Source of the DNA: Paracoccus marinaquae
Lineage (GTDB): Bacteria > Pseudomonadota > Alphaproteobacteria > Rhodobacterales > Rhodobacteraceae
DNA: 64,000 bases
Reading direction: 5' to 3'
Assembly (NCBI RefSeq): GCF_018860165.1
Contig: NZ_JAHKNG010000008.1
Location: 52,892 to 116,891, forward strand
The position numbers and the translations under genes are program-made. The notes beneath the pieces were generated by a model. It saw only the letters and a list, made by a program, of their open reading frames with translations, ran no database searches and was not told the DNA's origin. How positions within the stretch are numbered: position 1 is the first letter of the stretch; the number at the start of each line of letters is the position of its first letter. Of this stretch, positions 9,185 to 19,154 are shown in pieces.

Positions 9185-10153
9185 ATGAACGAGGAAATGC
9201 GAATCGCGCTGGTCGAAAGGCTGGGTCAGGATCCGGTCTTGCGGCGGGCGAGGCCGCCACGGGCCGGTGAGGGGCAGGTTCTGATCCGGATGCGGGCCTC
9301 TGCCCTCAATTTCGCGGATCTCCTGAAAGTGAAGGGGCAGTATCAGGAGGCCGCCGATCCGCCCTTCGTGCCGGGACTCGAGGGCGCGGGAGAGGTTGTC
9401 GAGGCGCCCGGCGGGTCAGGCTTCGCGCCCGGCGACCGGGTCGCGCTCTGGGTGCCGGGCACGATGGCCGAGGTCGTGGCGGCGCCGGTCGTGGCCTGCC
9501 AGAAGATCCCCGAGACGATGAGCTTCGAGCAGGCCGCCGGGTTCCAGATCGCCTATGGCACCAGCCATCTGGCGCTGGACGGGCGGGCGGCACTGCGCGC
9601 GGGCGAGACGCTGGCGGTGCTTGGCGCGGCGGGCGGCGTCGGGCTGACCGCGGTCGAGATCGGACATGCGATGGGCGCGCGGGTCATCGGCATCGCGCGC
9701 GGCGCAGGCCGGCTGGAGACCGTCCGCGCCGCCGGGGCTGACGTGGTGATCGACAGCGCCGACTGCCCGGACCTGAAGGCTGCGCTGCGCGATCTGGGCG
9801 GGGTCGATGTCGTCTATGACCCGGTCGGCGACAGCGCCGGCGAGGCGGCCTTCGGGGCGCTGCACCGGGGCGGGCGCTATCTGGTCATCGGCTTTGCCGG
9901 CGGTCGTCCCCCGGCGTTGCCGCTGAACCATGCGCTGGTCAAGAATATCGCCATCCACGGCTTCTACTGGGGCGGGTACCGCAGTCTTGACCCGCAGGCA
10001 CTCGCGGGCAGCATGCAGCGGCTGATGGGCCTGTTCGAAGCCGGCCGGCTGCGGCCGCCGGTAGGCGAGGTGATGCCGCTGGAGCGGCTGGCCGATGCCT
10101 ATGACATGCTGCGCAACCGCAAATCCGTGGGCAAGATCGTGATAACCCTGTGA
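9185..10153 (+). CDS. NADPH:quinone oxidoreductase family (medium-chain reductase)
   Basis: This 322-aa protein is a zinc-independent medium-chain dehydrogenase/reductase. The N-terminal GroES-like fold contains the family motif SALNFADLLKVKGQYQ, and the Rossmann domain carries the nucleotide loop LGAAGGVGLTAVEIG near residue 148. The closest named group is quinone oxidoreductase (zeta-crystallin-like), which reduces quinones or activated alkenes with NADPH; the real substrate is unknown. The frame is open upstream to 9062, but the ATG at 9185 has GGAGAT five bases before it and gives the normal family length. Confidence 0.85.
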   Translation: MNEEMRIALVERLGQDPVLRRARPPRAGEGQVLIRMRASALNFADLLKVKGQYQEAADPPFVPGLEGAGEVVEAPGGSGFAPGDRVALWVPGTMAEVVAAPVVACQKIPETMSFEQAAGFQIAYGTSHLALDGRAALRAGETLAVLGAAGGVGLTAVEIGHAMGARVIGIARGAGRLETVRAAGADVVIDSADCPDLKAALRDLGGVDVVYDPVGDSAGEAAFGALHRGGRYLVIGFAGGRPPALPLNHALVKNIAIHGFYWGGYRSLDPQALAGSMQRLMGLFEAGRLRPPVGEVMPLERLADAYDMLRNRKSVGKIVITL

Positions 10154-10260
10154 TCGGGGCGCATTTGACGCATCGCGGGCATTGAATCGCCGCCGCATCC
10201 TGCCAATATGAAGCGCATCTACCGGGCAGATACCCGGATCGCCTCACAGGGGAGTTATCG

Positions 10261-11007
10261 ATGGCAGATTACAACACTTACCGCTCTGCGCAGGGCGTCG
10301 GCACCCGGAGCGCGGTGATCGACGAGGGCCTGCGGGCCTATATGAACAAGGTATATGGGCTGATGGCGGTTGGCATGGGTGTGACCGCCGTCGCCGCCTA
10401 CGGGATCAGCACCGCCGCGGTGGATGCCAGCGGGCAGCTGACCCAGCTGGGCATGGCAATCTATGCCTCGCCGCTGAAATGGGTGATCATGTTCGCCCCG
10501 CTTCTGGTCGTGTTCGCCTTTGGCGCGGCGCTGAACCGGCTGTCGGTGCAGGGCGCGACCATGCTGTTCTATGGCTTCGCCGCGCTGATGGGCCTGTCGA
10601 TCAGTTCGATCTTTCTGGTCTATACCGCCTTCTCGATCGTGCAGACCTTCCTGGTGACGGCGATTGCCTTCGCCGGCCTGTCGCTCTGGGGCTATACCAC
10701 CAAGAAGGACATCTCGGGCTGGGGCAGCTTCCTGATCATGGGGGTGATCGGCCTGATCGTCGCCTCGATCGTGAACATCTTCCTGCAAAGCTCGGGGATG
10801 CAGTTCGCGATCTCGATCCTCGGCGTGCTGATCTTCGCTGGCCTGACCGCCTATGACACGCAGAACATCAAGAACACCTATCTGCAGCTGGCCGGCTCGG
10901 ACAAGGATTTCCTCGGCAAGACCGCCATCATGGGCGCGTTGCAGCTGTATCTGGATTTCCTGAACCTGTTCATGTTCCTGCTGCAGTTCATGGGCAATCG
11001 CGAGTGA
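10261..11007 (+). CDS. Bax inhibitor-1/YccA family membrane protein
   Basis: This 248-aa inner-membrane protein has seven hydrophobic helices and the BI-1 family layout. A short polar N-terminus is followed by IDEGLRAYMNKVYGLMAVG, and the late aspartates (LTAYDTQNIKN) lie in the last third. In bacteria the family includes YccA, an FtsH modulator, and pH-sensitive Ca2+ leak channels; which role applies here is not evident. AGGGGAG upstream supports the start. A strong terminator follows immediately, so it is probably a single-gene transcript. Confidence 0.92.
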   Translation: MADYNTYRSAQGVGTRSAVIDEGLRAYMNKVYGLMAVGMGVTAVAAYGISTAAVDASGQLTQLGMAIYASPLKWVIMFAPLLVVFAFGAALNRLSVQGATMLFYGFAALMGLSISSIFLVYTAFSIVQTFLVTAIAFAGLSLWGYTTKKDISGWGSFLIMGVIGLIVASIVNIFLQSSGMQFAISILGVLIFAGLTAYDTQNIKNTYLQLAGSDKDFLGKTAIMGALQLYLDFLNLFMFLLQFMGNRE

Positions 11008-11032
11008 TCGCCTGATCCCATGCCGAATGCGG

Positions 11033-11064
11033 AAAGGCCGGGCAATTGCCCGGCCTTTTTCTTT
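11033..11064 (+). terminator. Rho-independent terminator after the Bax-inhibitor gene
   Basis: AAAGGCCGGGCAATTGCCCGGCC is an almost perfect hairpin with a short loop, followed by TTTTTCTTTT. It begins 26 bases after the stop codon. Confidence 0.9.
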
Positions 11065-11153
11065 TGTCCGACTGCAGGTGATCCTTGCGGCGCGCCGAGG
11101 ATCGCGCGGGGGCAGGGCGGAACGCCATGCCCCCGCACCGGCCAGAGGCCCGG

Positions 11154-11903
11154 TCAGCCTGCCGCTTCGAGGGCGGCGATGATGCCGCTGAAATCCGCGG
11201 CCTTCAGGCTGGCGCCGCCGACCAGGGCGCCATCGACATCCCCGATCGCGAAGATCTCGGCGGCATTGCCGGGCTTGACGCTGCCGCCATAAAGCAGGCG
11301 GACATTGCCGGAATCGCCGACGCGGCCGCCCAGTTGGTCGCGCATGAAGCCGTGAACCTCGGCGATCTGGTCATTCGTGGGGGTGCGGCCGGTGCCGATC
11401 GCCCAGACCGGCTCATAGGCGATGACGGTATTGGCCGCGGTTGCCCCCGCAGGGATCGAACCTGCCAGCTGCGCGCCGATCACTGCCAGGGTTTCGCCCG
11501 CATCGCGCTGCGCCTCGGTTTCGCCTACACAGATGACGGCGACCAGCCCGGCCGCATGGGCCGCCGCTGCCTTGGCCGCGACCATCGCATCGGTTTCGCC
11601 ATGATCGGCGCGGCGCTCGGAATGGCCGAGGATCACATAATCGGCCCCGGCATCCTTCAATTGCGCGGCCGAGATGTCGCCGGTATGCGCGCCCGAGGCC
11701 CGGGCGTGGCAATCCTGCCCGCCGACGGCGATGGCATGGGCGCCCACGCGGCCCTTCATCGGATGGACCAGCAGGGCCGGCGGGCAGATCAGCACCTCGC
11801 AACCCGGTTCGGGATGGGCCTCGGCCAGCGCGTCGATCTCGGCCAGCGCGGCCAGATCGCCATTCATCTTCCAGTTTCCGGCGGCAAGCTTGCGTGGGGC
11901 CAT
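11154..11903 (-). CDS. tpiA: Triosephosphate isomerase
   Basis: This 249-aa enzyme interconverts dihydroxyacetone phosphate and glyceraldehyde 3-phosphate. The catalytic residues are visible: Lys in GNWKMNG (about residue 13), His in ILGHSERR (about 95) and Glu in [10 protein letters not shown] (about 164). The phosphate-binding [10 protein letters not shown] motif lies near residue 210. The ATG at 11903 is chosen because AAGGAGGA precedes it; the frame extends eight codons further upstream. Convergent with the Bax-inhibitor gene. Confidence 0.97.
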   Translation of the reverse strand: MAPRKLAAGNWKMNGDLAALAEIDALAEAHPEPGCEVLICPPALLVHPMKGRVGAHAIAVGGQDCHARASGAHTGDISAAQLKDAGADYVILGHSERRADHGETDAMVAAKAAAAHAAGLVAVICVGETEAQRDAGETLAVIGAQLAGSIPAGATAANTVIAYEPVWAIGTGRTPTNDQIAEVHGFMRDQLGGRVGDSGNVRLLYGGSVKPGNAAEIFAIGDVDGALVGGASLKAADFSGIIAALEAAG

Positions 11904-11997
11904 GATCATCCTCCTTCGGTTTCGCATCCCGAATTAGGAGGAAGCACCTGCGGGCGCAACCGCGATCGCATCACCGCCCGACGGAAGTCGCGGCCGC

Positions 11998-12372
11998 TCA
12001 GCCGTCGCTGGTGCGGCTGCCTTCCAGCGGCTCGAAGCGGACGGATTCGCCGCAGCCGCAGCTGTCGGTGACATTCGGGTTGCGGAAGCGGAAGCCCGAT
12101 TCCACCAGCCCGGTCTCATAGTCGATCTCGGTGCCGAACAGGAACATCTGCGCCATCGGCGCGATCAGCACCCGGGCGTCGCCCTGTTCGACGACCTCGT
12201 CGGCCTTCTCGGCCGTCTTGGCCAGTTCCATCGTGTATTCCATCCCCGCGCAGCCGCCCTTCTTCAACCCGATACGCAGGCCAAAGGCGTCCTTGCCCGT
12301 CATCAGCCGGGCGATCTGCCGCTCGGCGGCGGGGGTGATGGTCACGGGGACCTTGCCGGGGATGGCAAACAT
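11998..12372 (-). CDS. HesB/IscA-family iron-sulfur assembly scaffold or carrier
   Basis: This 124-aa A-type Fe-S carrier has the three conserved cysteines: one in LKKGGCAGMEY and two in the C-terminal CGCGES motif. Such proteins (SufA, IscA, ErpA) receive Fe-S clusters from a scaffold and hand them to target apoproteins. With a DUF59 protein next upstream on the same strand, it looks like part of a SUF-type maturation set, although sufBCDS are not in this window. The ATG with GGAAGG upstream is used. SufA or ErpA assignment is not possible from sequence alone. Confidence 0.9.
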   Translation of the reverse strand: MFAIPGKVPVTITPAAERQIARLMTGKDAFGLRIGLKKGGCAGMEYTMELAKTAEKADEVVEQGDARVLIAPMAQMFLFGTEIDYETGLVESGFRFRNPNVTDSCGCGESVRFEPLEGSRTSDG

Positions 12373-12451
12373 GGGCAAACCTTCCTGTCGCGCTGCCACA
12401 AGAGATAGGCTCTCGCCCGCCGCGCCTCAAGATCTCCGGTTGACGGGCGGG

Positions 12452-12808
12452 CTACATGAAGCCCAGTTCCAGCCGCGCCTCGTCGGACATCATGTCCATG
12501 CCCCATTGCGGCTGGAAGGTCATCTCGACATCGACCTGCTTGACGCCCGGCAGCGGTTCCACCGCATCGGCGACCCAGCCCGGCATCTCGCCCGCGACGG
12601 GACAGCCCGGCGCGGTCAGGGTCATGATCACCCGCACCTCGTTTTCGGGGCTGATATCGATCGTGTAGATCAGACCCAGATCATAGATGTTGACCGGAAT
12701 CTCGGGGTCGTAGACGGTCTTGCAGGCCTCGACCACGGCCTCGTAAAGCGGGTGATCGGTGGTCGAGGGCGCGATCAGCGGCGCGCCTTCCATCAGCGGT
12801 TCGGTCAT
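12452..12808 (-). CDS. DUF59/MIP18-family SUF-associated protein (SufT-like)
   Basis: This 118-aa protein is a single DUF59 domain with VYDPEIPVNIYDLGLIY near residue 30 and the conserved cysteine segment LTAPGCPVAGEMP near residue 65. The short C-terminus contains the FQPQWGMDMMS motif, which is characteristic of the SUF-system DUF59 protein that assists Fe-S maturation. It is followed 79 bases later by the HesB-type carrier on the same strand, consistent with a shared job. The ATG at 12808 is preferred over the longer frame starting at 12907, because that would overlap the tgt control region. Confidence 0.88.
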   Translation of the reverse strand: MTEPLMEGAPLIAPSTTDHPLYEAVVEACKTVYDPEIPVNIYDLGLIYTIDISPENEVRVIMTLTAPGCPVAGEMPGWVADAVEPLPGVKQVDVEMTFQPQWGMDMMSDEARLELGFM

Positions 12809-12934
12809 GGCGTCATCCTGGCATTTCCGAGAAATTATATAGGGCAACCTCTGCCCCGGGTCCAGTCCGGCCTTGTCTTGCGATAGGGCGGCAGGATCGC
12901 TATGCACCTCCGGTTGCAGTCACAGGCCCTGAAG

Positions 12935-14065
<1,131 letters not shown>

Positions 14066-14518
14066 TCAGATCCCGCAGCGTTCCGCGAACAGAAGCCGCG
14101 CGGCACCGGTTCCCTTCATGTCGGATCGGAACAGTTCCAGACCGGTATCGGTGCGGCTGACCCGCATCTCGCGCCCGTCCTTGAACGCCGCCAGCCAGTC
14201 GGCGCGGACCGGGAAGGGGCCGTCGAAGCTGTCGCGTTCCGGGGTCAGCGCAACCTCGACCTGCTCGGATCTGCCATCGGGCAGGGTGATCTGCATGCTC
14301 ACCTTGGTGAGGCCGTCGACGGCGCTGCGATCCATCCCGAAGGGCGCAATGCTGAGATAGAGGGTGCCGCGATCGCGGACACAGCTGATATTGACGACAT
14401 ATTCCCCGGCCGTGTTCCCGGTCGCGGCATAATCGTCCGTCAGCCGGTAAAGCTCCCAGGCCGGGGCCGGGGTGGCAAGGCAGGTCATCAGGGCAAGGGT
14501 CGGGAGGATCGGGCGCAT
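14066..14518 (-). CDS. Hypothetical secreted/periplasmic protein
   Basis: I do not recognise this 150-aa protein. It begins with a clear signal peptide (MRPILPTLALMTCLATPAPA, cleavage likely before WELY). The mature part is beta-rich and contains two cysteines (in NISCVRDRG and near the C-terminus in ERCGI) that could form a disulfide in the periplasm. It lacks other motifs. The gene is convergent with tgt with no bases between the stop codons. No strong ribosome site is visible at the chosen ATG. Confidence 0.65.
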   Translation of the reverse strand: MRPILPTLALMTCLATPAPAWELYRLTDDYAATGNTAGEYVVNISCVRDRGTLYLSIAPFGMDRSAVDGLTKVSMQITLPDGRSEQVEVALTPERDSFDGPFPVRADWLAAFKDGREMRVSRTDTGLELFRSDMKGTGAARLLFAERCGI

Positions 14519-14679
14519 GGCAGGAACTCACTGGGTGCGGGCAATGCCGCAGCCTAACCCGGCGCCGCGATTCGGAACAATGCCGGGCTGCCCATTAGGT
14601 CAACCGCTCTTCCCTTTGGCGGAATTTGGTATTATTTCATCGGGATTGGCGGATGAACCGCCCAGTCCGAAAGCATGGA

Positions 14680-15861
14680 ATGAGCCAGAACATCACGACC
14701 ATCACCCGCACCGACGATCTTGCCCTGTTCTGCGAGACCGCCAAATCCGCCCCCTATGTCACCGTCGATACCGAGTTTCTGCGCGAGCGGACCTATTGGT
14801 CGAAGCTGTGCCTGATCCAGCTGGCGATCCCGCCTGCCTCGGGCGAGGGCGATCCCGGCGGCGAGGCCGTCCTGGTCGATCCGCTGGCCGACGGGCTGTC
14901 GCTGGAGCCGCTTTACGACCTGTTCCGGCATCGCGAGACGGTCAAGGTCTTCCATGCCGCGCGGCAGGATCTGGAAATCTTCTTCCACGATGCCGGGCTG
15001 TTCCCCGAACCCCTGTTCGATACCCAGGTCGCTGCGATGGTCTGCGGCTTCGGTGAACAGGTGGGCTACGAGACGCTGGTGCGCAAGATCGCGCGGGCCA
15101 ATCTCGACAAGTCCTCGCGCTTCACCGACTGGTCGCGCCGGCCGCTGTCGGAGGCGCAGAAATCCTATGCGCTGGCCGATGTGACGCATCTGCGGGTGAT
15201 CTACGAATTCCTCGCCGCCGAGTTGAAGAAGAACGACCGCGAAAGCTGGCTGACCGAGGAAGTCGCCGTACTCGAGAACCCCGAAACCTATATCACCCGC
15301 CCCGACGAGGCCTGGCTGAAGGTGCGCACCCGCACCAACTCGCCCCGTTTCCTGGCGATCCTGCGCGAACTGGCGCAGTTCCGCGAGACCCATGCGCAGG
15401 ACCGCGACATCCCGCGTTCGCGCGTGTTCAAGGATGATGCGATGATCGAGATCGCCTCGACCAAGCCGGCGAGCGAGGCCGATCTGGGACGCTCGCGGCT
15501 TCTGCTGCGCGAGGCGCGCAAGGGCGAGATCGCGACAGGTATCCTGGCGGCGGTCAAGGCCGGGCTCGAGGCGACGGAACTGCCGCAGCCGAAGAAGGAA
15601 GAGCCGGGCAGGCCCGGCAATGCGGCGCTGTCCGATCTGCTGCGGGTCCTGCTCAAGGCCAAGGCGGATGCGGCGGGGGTCGCGCCCAAGCTGATCGCCT
15701 CCGCCGCCGATCTCGATGCGATCGCCACGGGCGAGCGCGATCTGCCGGCGCTTCAGGGCTGGCGGGCCGAGGTCTTTGGCCGGGACGCCCTGCGGCTGGC
15801 GGCAGGCGAGATCGCGCTGTCGGCCCGCGGCGGCGCGGTGCGGGTGGTGCCGGCGTCCTGA
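14680..15861 (+). CDS. rnd: Ribonuclease D
   Basis: This 393-aa 3'-to-5' exoribonuclease trims tRNA precursors and other structured RNAs. The DEDD exonuclease motifs are visible: VDTEFLRE near residue 29, HAARQDLEIFF near 90, and YALADVTHL near 165. An HRDC helical domain follows (about residues 210-290), and there is a second C-terminal helical domain. The frame is open from a TTG at 14626; the ATG at 14680 is chosen because it fits the usual family start. Convergent with the PAS_5 gene. Confidence 0.92.
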   Translation: MSQNITTITRTDDLALFCETAKSAPYVTVDTEFLRERTYWSKLCLIQLAIPPASGEGDPGGEAVLVDPLADGLSLEPLYDLFRHRETVKVFHAARQDLEIFFHDAGLFPEPLFDTQVAAMVCGFGEQVGYETLVRKIARANLDKSSRFTDWSRRPLSEAQKSYALADVTHLRVIYEFLAAELKKNDRESWLTEEVAVLENPETYITRPDEAWLKVRTRTNSPRFLAILRELAQFRETHAQDRDIPRSRVFKDDAMIEIASTKPASEADLGRSRLLLREARKGEIATGILAAVKAGLEATELPQPKKEEPGRPGNAALSDLLRVLLKAKADAAGVAPKLIASAADLDAIATGERDLPALQGWRAEVFGRDALRLAAGEIALSARGGAVRVVPAS

Positions 15862-15882
15862 GCGGCTGCCCTTCGGCCCGAT

Positions 15883-16713
15883 CTAGTCGTTTGACGAAAC
15901 CACCCGGAACATCGCCCGGCGTCGTTCGGGCGATGCGGCCGTGTCAGCGGGGGCCGGATCGCTGCATCCTTCGGGATTTTGCTGAAGTTGCGGCGGCTTT
16001 TCGGCCGCGCGCCGGGACGCGGCCGGATTTCTGGTCGGGCCCTGCGCGGAAGGCGAGGGGGAGATGGTCGTGCCGCCCTCGATGATCGGCAGAACCTGAT
16101 CCTCGAGCAGGTCAAAGCGGCGCGGGGCGACGCCGGTCTCGCCCTCGGCGATCAGGCAGCCGAGGGCGCGCGTCACATCGCCCAGATCCGAGCGCAGGGG
16201 CAGCAACAGCAACCGTGCCTGCAGTTCGGGGCGGGCATATTCGGCCTTTGCATGCAGGCGCAGCTCGGCGATCTGCGGTGCCCGGAAGACGCTTTCCAGC
16301 ACATCCGAGAACCGGCCGCGCGACCTGGGGTTGACGAAGGCGCAGGCCGGCATGCCGCGCACCTCCATGCCCATCAGGTCGATGAGGTGGCGCCCGGCTA
16401 AACGGAACCGCGCCGCGCCCGGCGCGATCCGTTCAAGGATGAAGGCATGGTCCAGCGCCCGATGGATGCCGCGCGGTTCGATATCCGAGCGCGCCGGCAC
16501 CGCCCGTCCGCGGCGCAGGCTCTGCCAGTATTCGCGCACCTCGATCAGGATGCGGCCCGGCTGGTCGCGGTCGAAATCGGCCAGCCGCAGCAACTGGGCC
16601 GATTGCCGGGCCGGTTGATGCGGTGCAAGCTGATCGTCCTTGCCTTGCCTGTCGGGCACGTCGAAAACCTCGTAACCTTTTGACCGGGCGTGCCGGTCAA
16701 ACAACCCGGCCAT
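15883..16713 (-). CDS. PAS_5 (DUF1457) domain protein
   Basis: This 276-aa protein carries a PAS_5/DUF1457 domain at about residues 50-190, recognisable from VREYWQSLRRGRAVPARSDI and the RFRLAGRHLIDLMGMEVRGM segment. The C-terminal 80 residues are Pro/Ser/Ala-rich and look disordered. Alphaproteobacteria often carry several PAS_5 proteins; some are linked to cell-cycle or signalling networks, but the ligand and partners are unknown. A CtrA-like site lies 50-64 bases upstream of the start, which suggests cell-cycle control. No kinase or output domain is attached. Confidence 0.75.
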   Translation of the reverse strand: MAGLFDRHARSKGYEVFDVPDRQGKDDQLAPHQPARQSAQLLRLADFDRDQPGRILIEVREYWQSLRRGRAVPARSDIEPRGIHRALDHAFILERIAPGAARFRLAGRHLIDLMGMEVRGMPACAFVNPRSRGRFSDVLESVFRAPQIAELRLHAKAEYARPELQARLLLLPLRSDLGDVTRALGCLIAEGETGVAPRRFDLLEDQVLPIIEGGTTISPSPSAQGPTRNPAASRRAAEKPPQLQQNPEGCSDPAPADTAASPERRRAMFRVVSSND

Positions 16714-16762
16714 CCCGTTCGGGCAGAATACGCCAGAACCGGCAGCCTCGCCGAGTCGTTTC

Positions 16763-16777
16763 CTAACGAATGGTTAA
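16763..16777 (-). promoter_or_regulatory. Candidate CtrA-binding site
   Basis: Read on the minus strand this is TTAACCATTCGTTAG. It matches the CtrA full site TTAA-N7-TTAA with one mismatch and contains the extended half-site TTAACCAT exactly. It lies 50 bases upstream of the PAS_5 gene and about 115 upstream of gmk. The window also encodes ChpT, the phosphotransferase that activates CtrA. Confidence 0.5.
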
Positions 16778-16892
16778 GGCATTGCCGCGACGGGCGCCAC
16801 CACCCTTGACCGGCGGCGATTGGGGCAGGGGTTGACGCTCTGGCGCGGCTGGTCCATTTCCGCAAGCGCTTCACGTCGCAGGAAGGACGCAC

Positions 16893-17525
16893 ATGGACCG
16901 GACCGGGTTGCTGATCATCCTGTCATCGCCCTCCGGTGCGGGGAAATCGACGCTGGCGCGGCGGCTGATGGACTGGGACCGGCGGTTGCGGTTTTCGGTT
17001 TCGGCCACGACACGCCCGCCGCGGCCGGGCGAGATTGACGGTCAACACTATTATTTTACCACCCCCGACCGGTTCCGCAGGCTGGTCGCCGAGGGCGGGA
17101 TGCTGGAGCATGCCGAGGTCTTCGGCAATTTCTATGGCAGCCCCCGAGAGCCCGTCGAGGTGGCCATGCGCGAGGGGCGCGACACCTTGTTCGACGTGGA
17201 CTGGCAGGGCGGCCAGCAGATTCGCGCGTCGGCCCTGGGGCAGAATGTGGTGTCGATCTTCGTGCTGCCGCCATCGCTGCCGGAACTTGAACGGCGGCTG
17301 CGCGGTCGCGGGCAGGACAGCGACGAGGTGATCGCCGGCCGGATGCAGAAGAGCCGGGCCGAGATCAGCCATTGGGCGGAATATGACTATGTGCTGGTGA
17401 ACGAGGATCTGGATGCCACCGAGGCGCAGATGCGCGCCATCCTGACCGCCGAGCGGATGCGCCGCAGCCGGCAGACGGGGCTGGGATCCTTTGTGCGCAC
17501 GCTGATGGAGGAGGAGAGGACATGA
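16893..17525 (+). CDS. gmk: Guanylate kinase
   Basis: This 210-aa enzyme phosphorylates GMP to GDP with ATP. The P-loop [15 protein letters not shown] is at residues 11-25, and the GMP-binding motif [21 protein letters not shown] follows near residue 35. Length is typical. AGGAAGGA upstream supports the start. The stop overlaps the next gene by four bases (ATGA), beginning a three-gene overlapping operon with a gamma-carbonic anhydrase homologue and a histidine kinase. Confidence 0.97.
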   Translation: MDRTGLLIILSSPSGAGKSTLARRLMDWDRRLRFSVSATTRPPRPGEIDGQHYYFTTPDRFRRLVAEGGMLEHAEVFGNFYGSPREPVEVAMREGRDTLFDVDWQGGQQIRASALGQNVVSIFVLPPSLPELERRLRGRGQDSDEVIAGRMQKSRAEISHWAEYDYVLVNEDLDATEAQMRAILTAERMRRSRQTGLGSFVRTLMEEERT

Positions 17526-18043
17526 TCTGGGAACTCGATGGCGTCCGGCCGCAACTTGCCGGGGATGCGTGGGTCGCGCCCGACGCCCAGCTGATGGGAC
17601 GGGTGGTCCTGGAGGAGGGTGCCTCGGTCTGGTGGGGGGCGGTGCTGCGCGGGGATAACGAGGAAATCCGCATCGGCCGCCGCAGCAATGTGCAGGATCT
17701 CTGCGTGTTCCACACCGATCCGGGCTATCCGCTGATCGTCGGGCCGGATTGCACCATCGGGCATCGCGCGATCCTGCATGGCTGCCGGATCGGGGCGGGG
17801 GCGTTGATCGGCATGGGGGCCACCATCCTGAACGGGGCGAAGATCGGCGCGGGGGCGCTGATCGGCGCCGGCGCGCTGATCGCCGAGGGAAAGGAAATCC
17901 CCGACGGCGCGCTGGTCATGGGGGCGCCGGGCAAGGTCGTGCGCATGCTGGATGACGAGGCGCGGGCGGGCCTGCTGAAATCCGCCGAGCGCTATCGCGA
18001 GAATGCCGCGCGTTTCCGCGCCGGGCTGCGGCCGGTGGAATGA
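17522..18043 (+). CDS. Gamma-carbonic anhydrase-family protein
   Basis: This 173-aa protein has the left-handed beta-helix of the gamma-class carbonic anhydrase family, shown by hexapeptide repeats across the middle ([20 protein letters not shown]). The three metal-ligand histidines are in positions typical for the family (CVFHTDPGY, then [10 protein letters not shown]). Many bacterial members have no proven carbonic anhydrase activity and some have other roles. It overlaps gmk and the downstream kinase by four bases each, so the three are probably translated together. Confidence 0.88.
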   Translation: MIWELDGVRPQLAGDAWVAPDAQLMGRVVLEEGASVWWGAVLRGDNEEIRIGRRSNVQDLCVFHTDPGYPLIVGPDCTIGHRAILHGCRIGAGALIGMGATILNGAKIGAGALIGAGALIAEGKEIPDGALVMGAPGKVVRMLDDEARAGLLKSAERYRENAARFRAGLRPVE

Positions 18044-19149
18044 CGCAGGGCGCGCAACGGCGCGTGGCGGGGTTGCTGGAGGCGATCCCGGTGCCGACGC
18101 TGGCGGTGGACGAACGCGCCCGGGTGATCGGGGCCAATGCCGCCGCCCGGGGGCTGTTCGGAAGCGATTTCACCAGCCAGCCCTTCGTCAATGTCATGCG
18201 CCATCCTTCGGTGGTCGAGGCCGTCGACTGGGCGGTCGATCCGCACAATCACGACCAGCCGCCCTCGGATCCGGCGTTGCCGGCGCCGCCCGAGGGCGTG
18301 CTCCGGCTGCGGGCCGCGATCCTGGCGGATGGCCGTGACGTGGCGGCCGAGATCACGGTCTCGCCATTGCCGCCTGCGCTGGCACGGGGCGCGATGATCG
18401 TCGTCCTGGACCAGTCCGTGACCGAGGAGGCCGAGCAGGTGCGGCGCGATTTCGTGGCCAATGTCAGCCACGAGTTGAAGACGCCGCTGACGGCGATGAT
18501 CGGTTTCATCGACACCCTGCGCGGCCCCGCCCGCGACGACGCCAGGGCCCGCGACCGTTTCCTCGACATCATGGAGAGCGAGGCCGGAAGGATGAACCGG
18601 CTGGTCAGCGATCTTCTGTCGCTGAGCCGGGTGCAGTCCGAGGAACGCCGCCGTCCCTCGTCCGAGGTCGATCTGCCGATGCTTTTGCGTGGGGTTCTGG
18701 CCACGCTGGCCCAGGCCATCGCCGCCGCGGATGTCCGGGTCGAGACCGAGGGCCTCGACGGCAGCGCCCGCCTGCCGGGAGATCCCGACCAGCTGGTGCA
18801 GGTGTTCCAGAACCTGATCGAGAACGCGCTGAAATACGGCCGCACGGGGGGCTATCTGGGCGTCGGGATGCGGCGCATCGACCATGATCCGCGGCTGCGC
18901 GGCCCGGCATGGGCGGTTGATATCTCGGACCGGGGCGAGGGCATCGACGAGATGCACCTGCCGCGCCTGACCGAACGGTTCTATCGGGTGGACACGCACC
19001 GGTCGCGCGCGCAGGGCGGCACCGGGCTGGGGCTGGCCATCGTCAAGCATATCGTCAACCGCCATCGCGGCCGCCTGAAGATCGACAGTGTCCGGGGCGA
19101 GGGCAGCCGCTTCACCGTGATCCTGCCCGAGAGCCTGACGCGGACCTGA
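18040..19149 (+). CDS. PhoR-like sensor histidine kinase, apparently soluble
   Basis: This 369-aa protein has an N-terminal PAS-like sensor region (about residues 10-110), then a HisKA domain with the phospho-acceptor His in NVSHELKTPL near residue 144. A HATPase_c domain follows with the N box FQNLIENALKYG, DRGEGID, and GTGLGLAIVKHI. The catalytic core resembles PhoR, the phosphate-starvation kinase. I see no transmembrane segment, and neither phoB nor pst genes are adjacent, unlike the usual arrangement. It is the last gene of the operon with gmk. Its response regulator cannot be named from this window. Confidence 0.85.
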   Translation: MTQGAQRRVAGLLEAIPVPTLAVDERARVIGANAAARGLFGSDFTSQPFVNVMRHPSVVEAVDWAVDPHNHDQPPSDPALPAPPEGVLRLRAAILADGRDVAAEITVSPLPPALARGAMIVVLDQSVTEEAEQVRRDFVANVSHELKTPLTAMIGFIDTLRGPARDDARARDRFLDIMESEAGRMNRLVSDLLSLSRVQSEERRRPSSEVDLPMLLRGVLATLAQAIAAADVRVETEGLDGSARLPGDPDQLVQVFQNLIENALKYGRTGGYLGVGMRRIDHDPRLRGPAWAVDISDRGEGIDEMHLPRLTERFYRVDTHRSRAQGGTGLGLAIVKHIVNRHRGRLKIDSVRGEGSRFTVILPESLTRT

Positions 19150-19154
19150 TCGGC

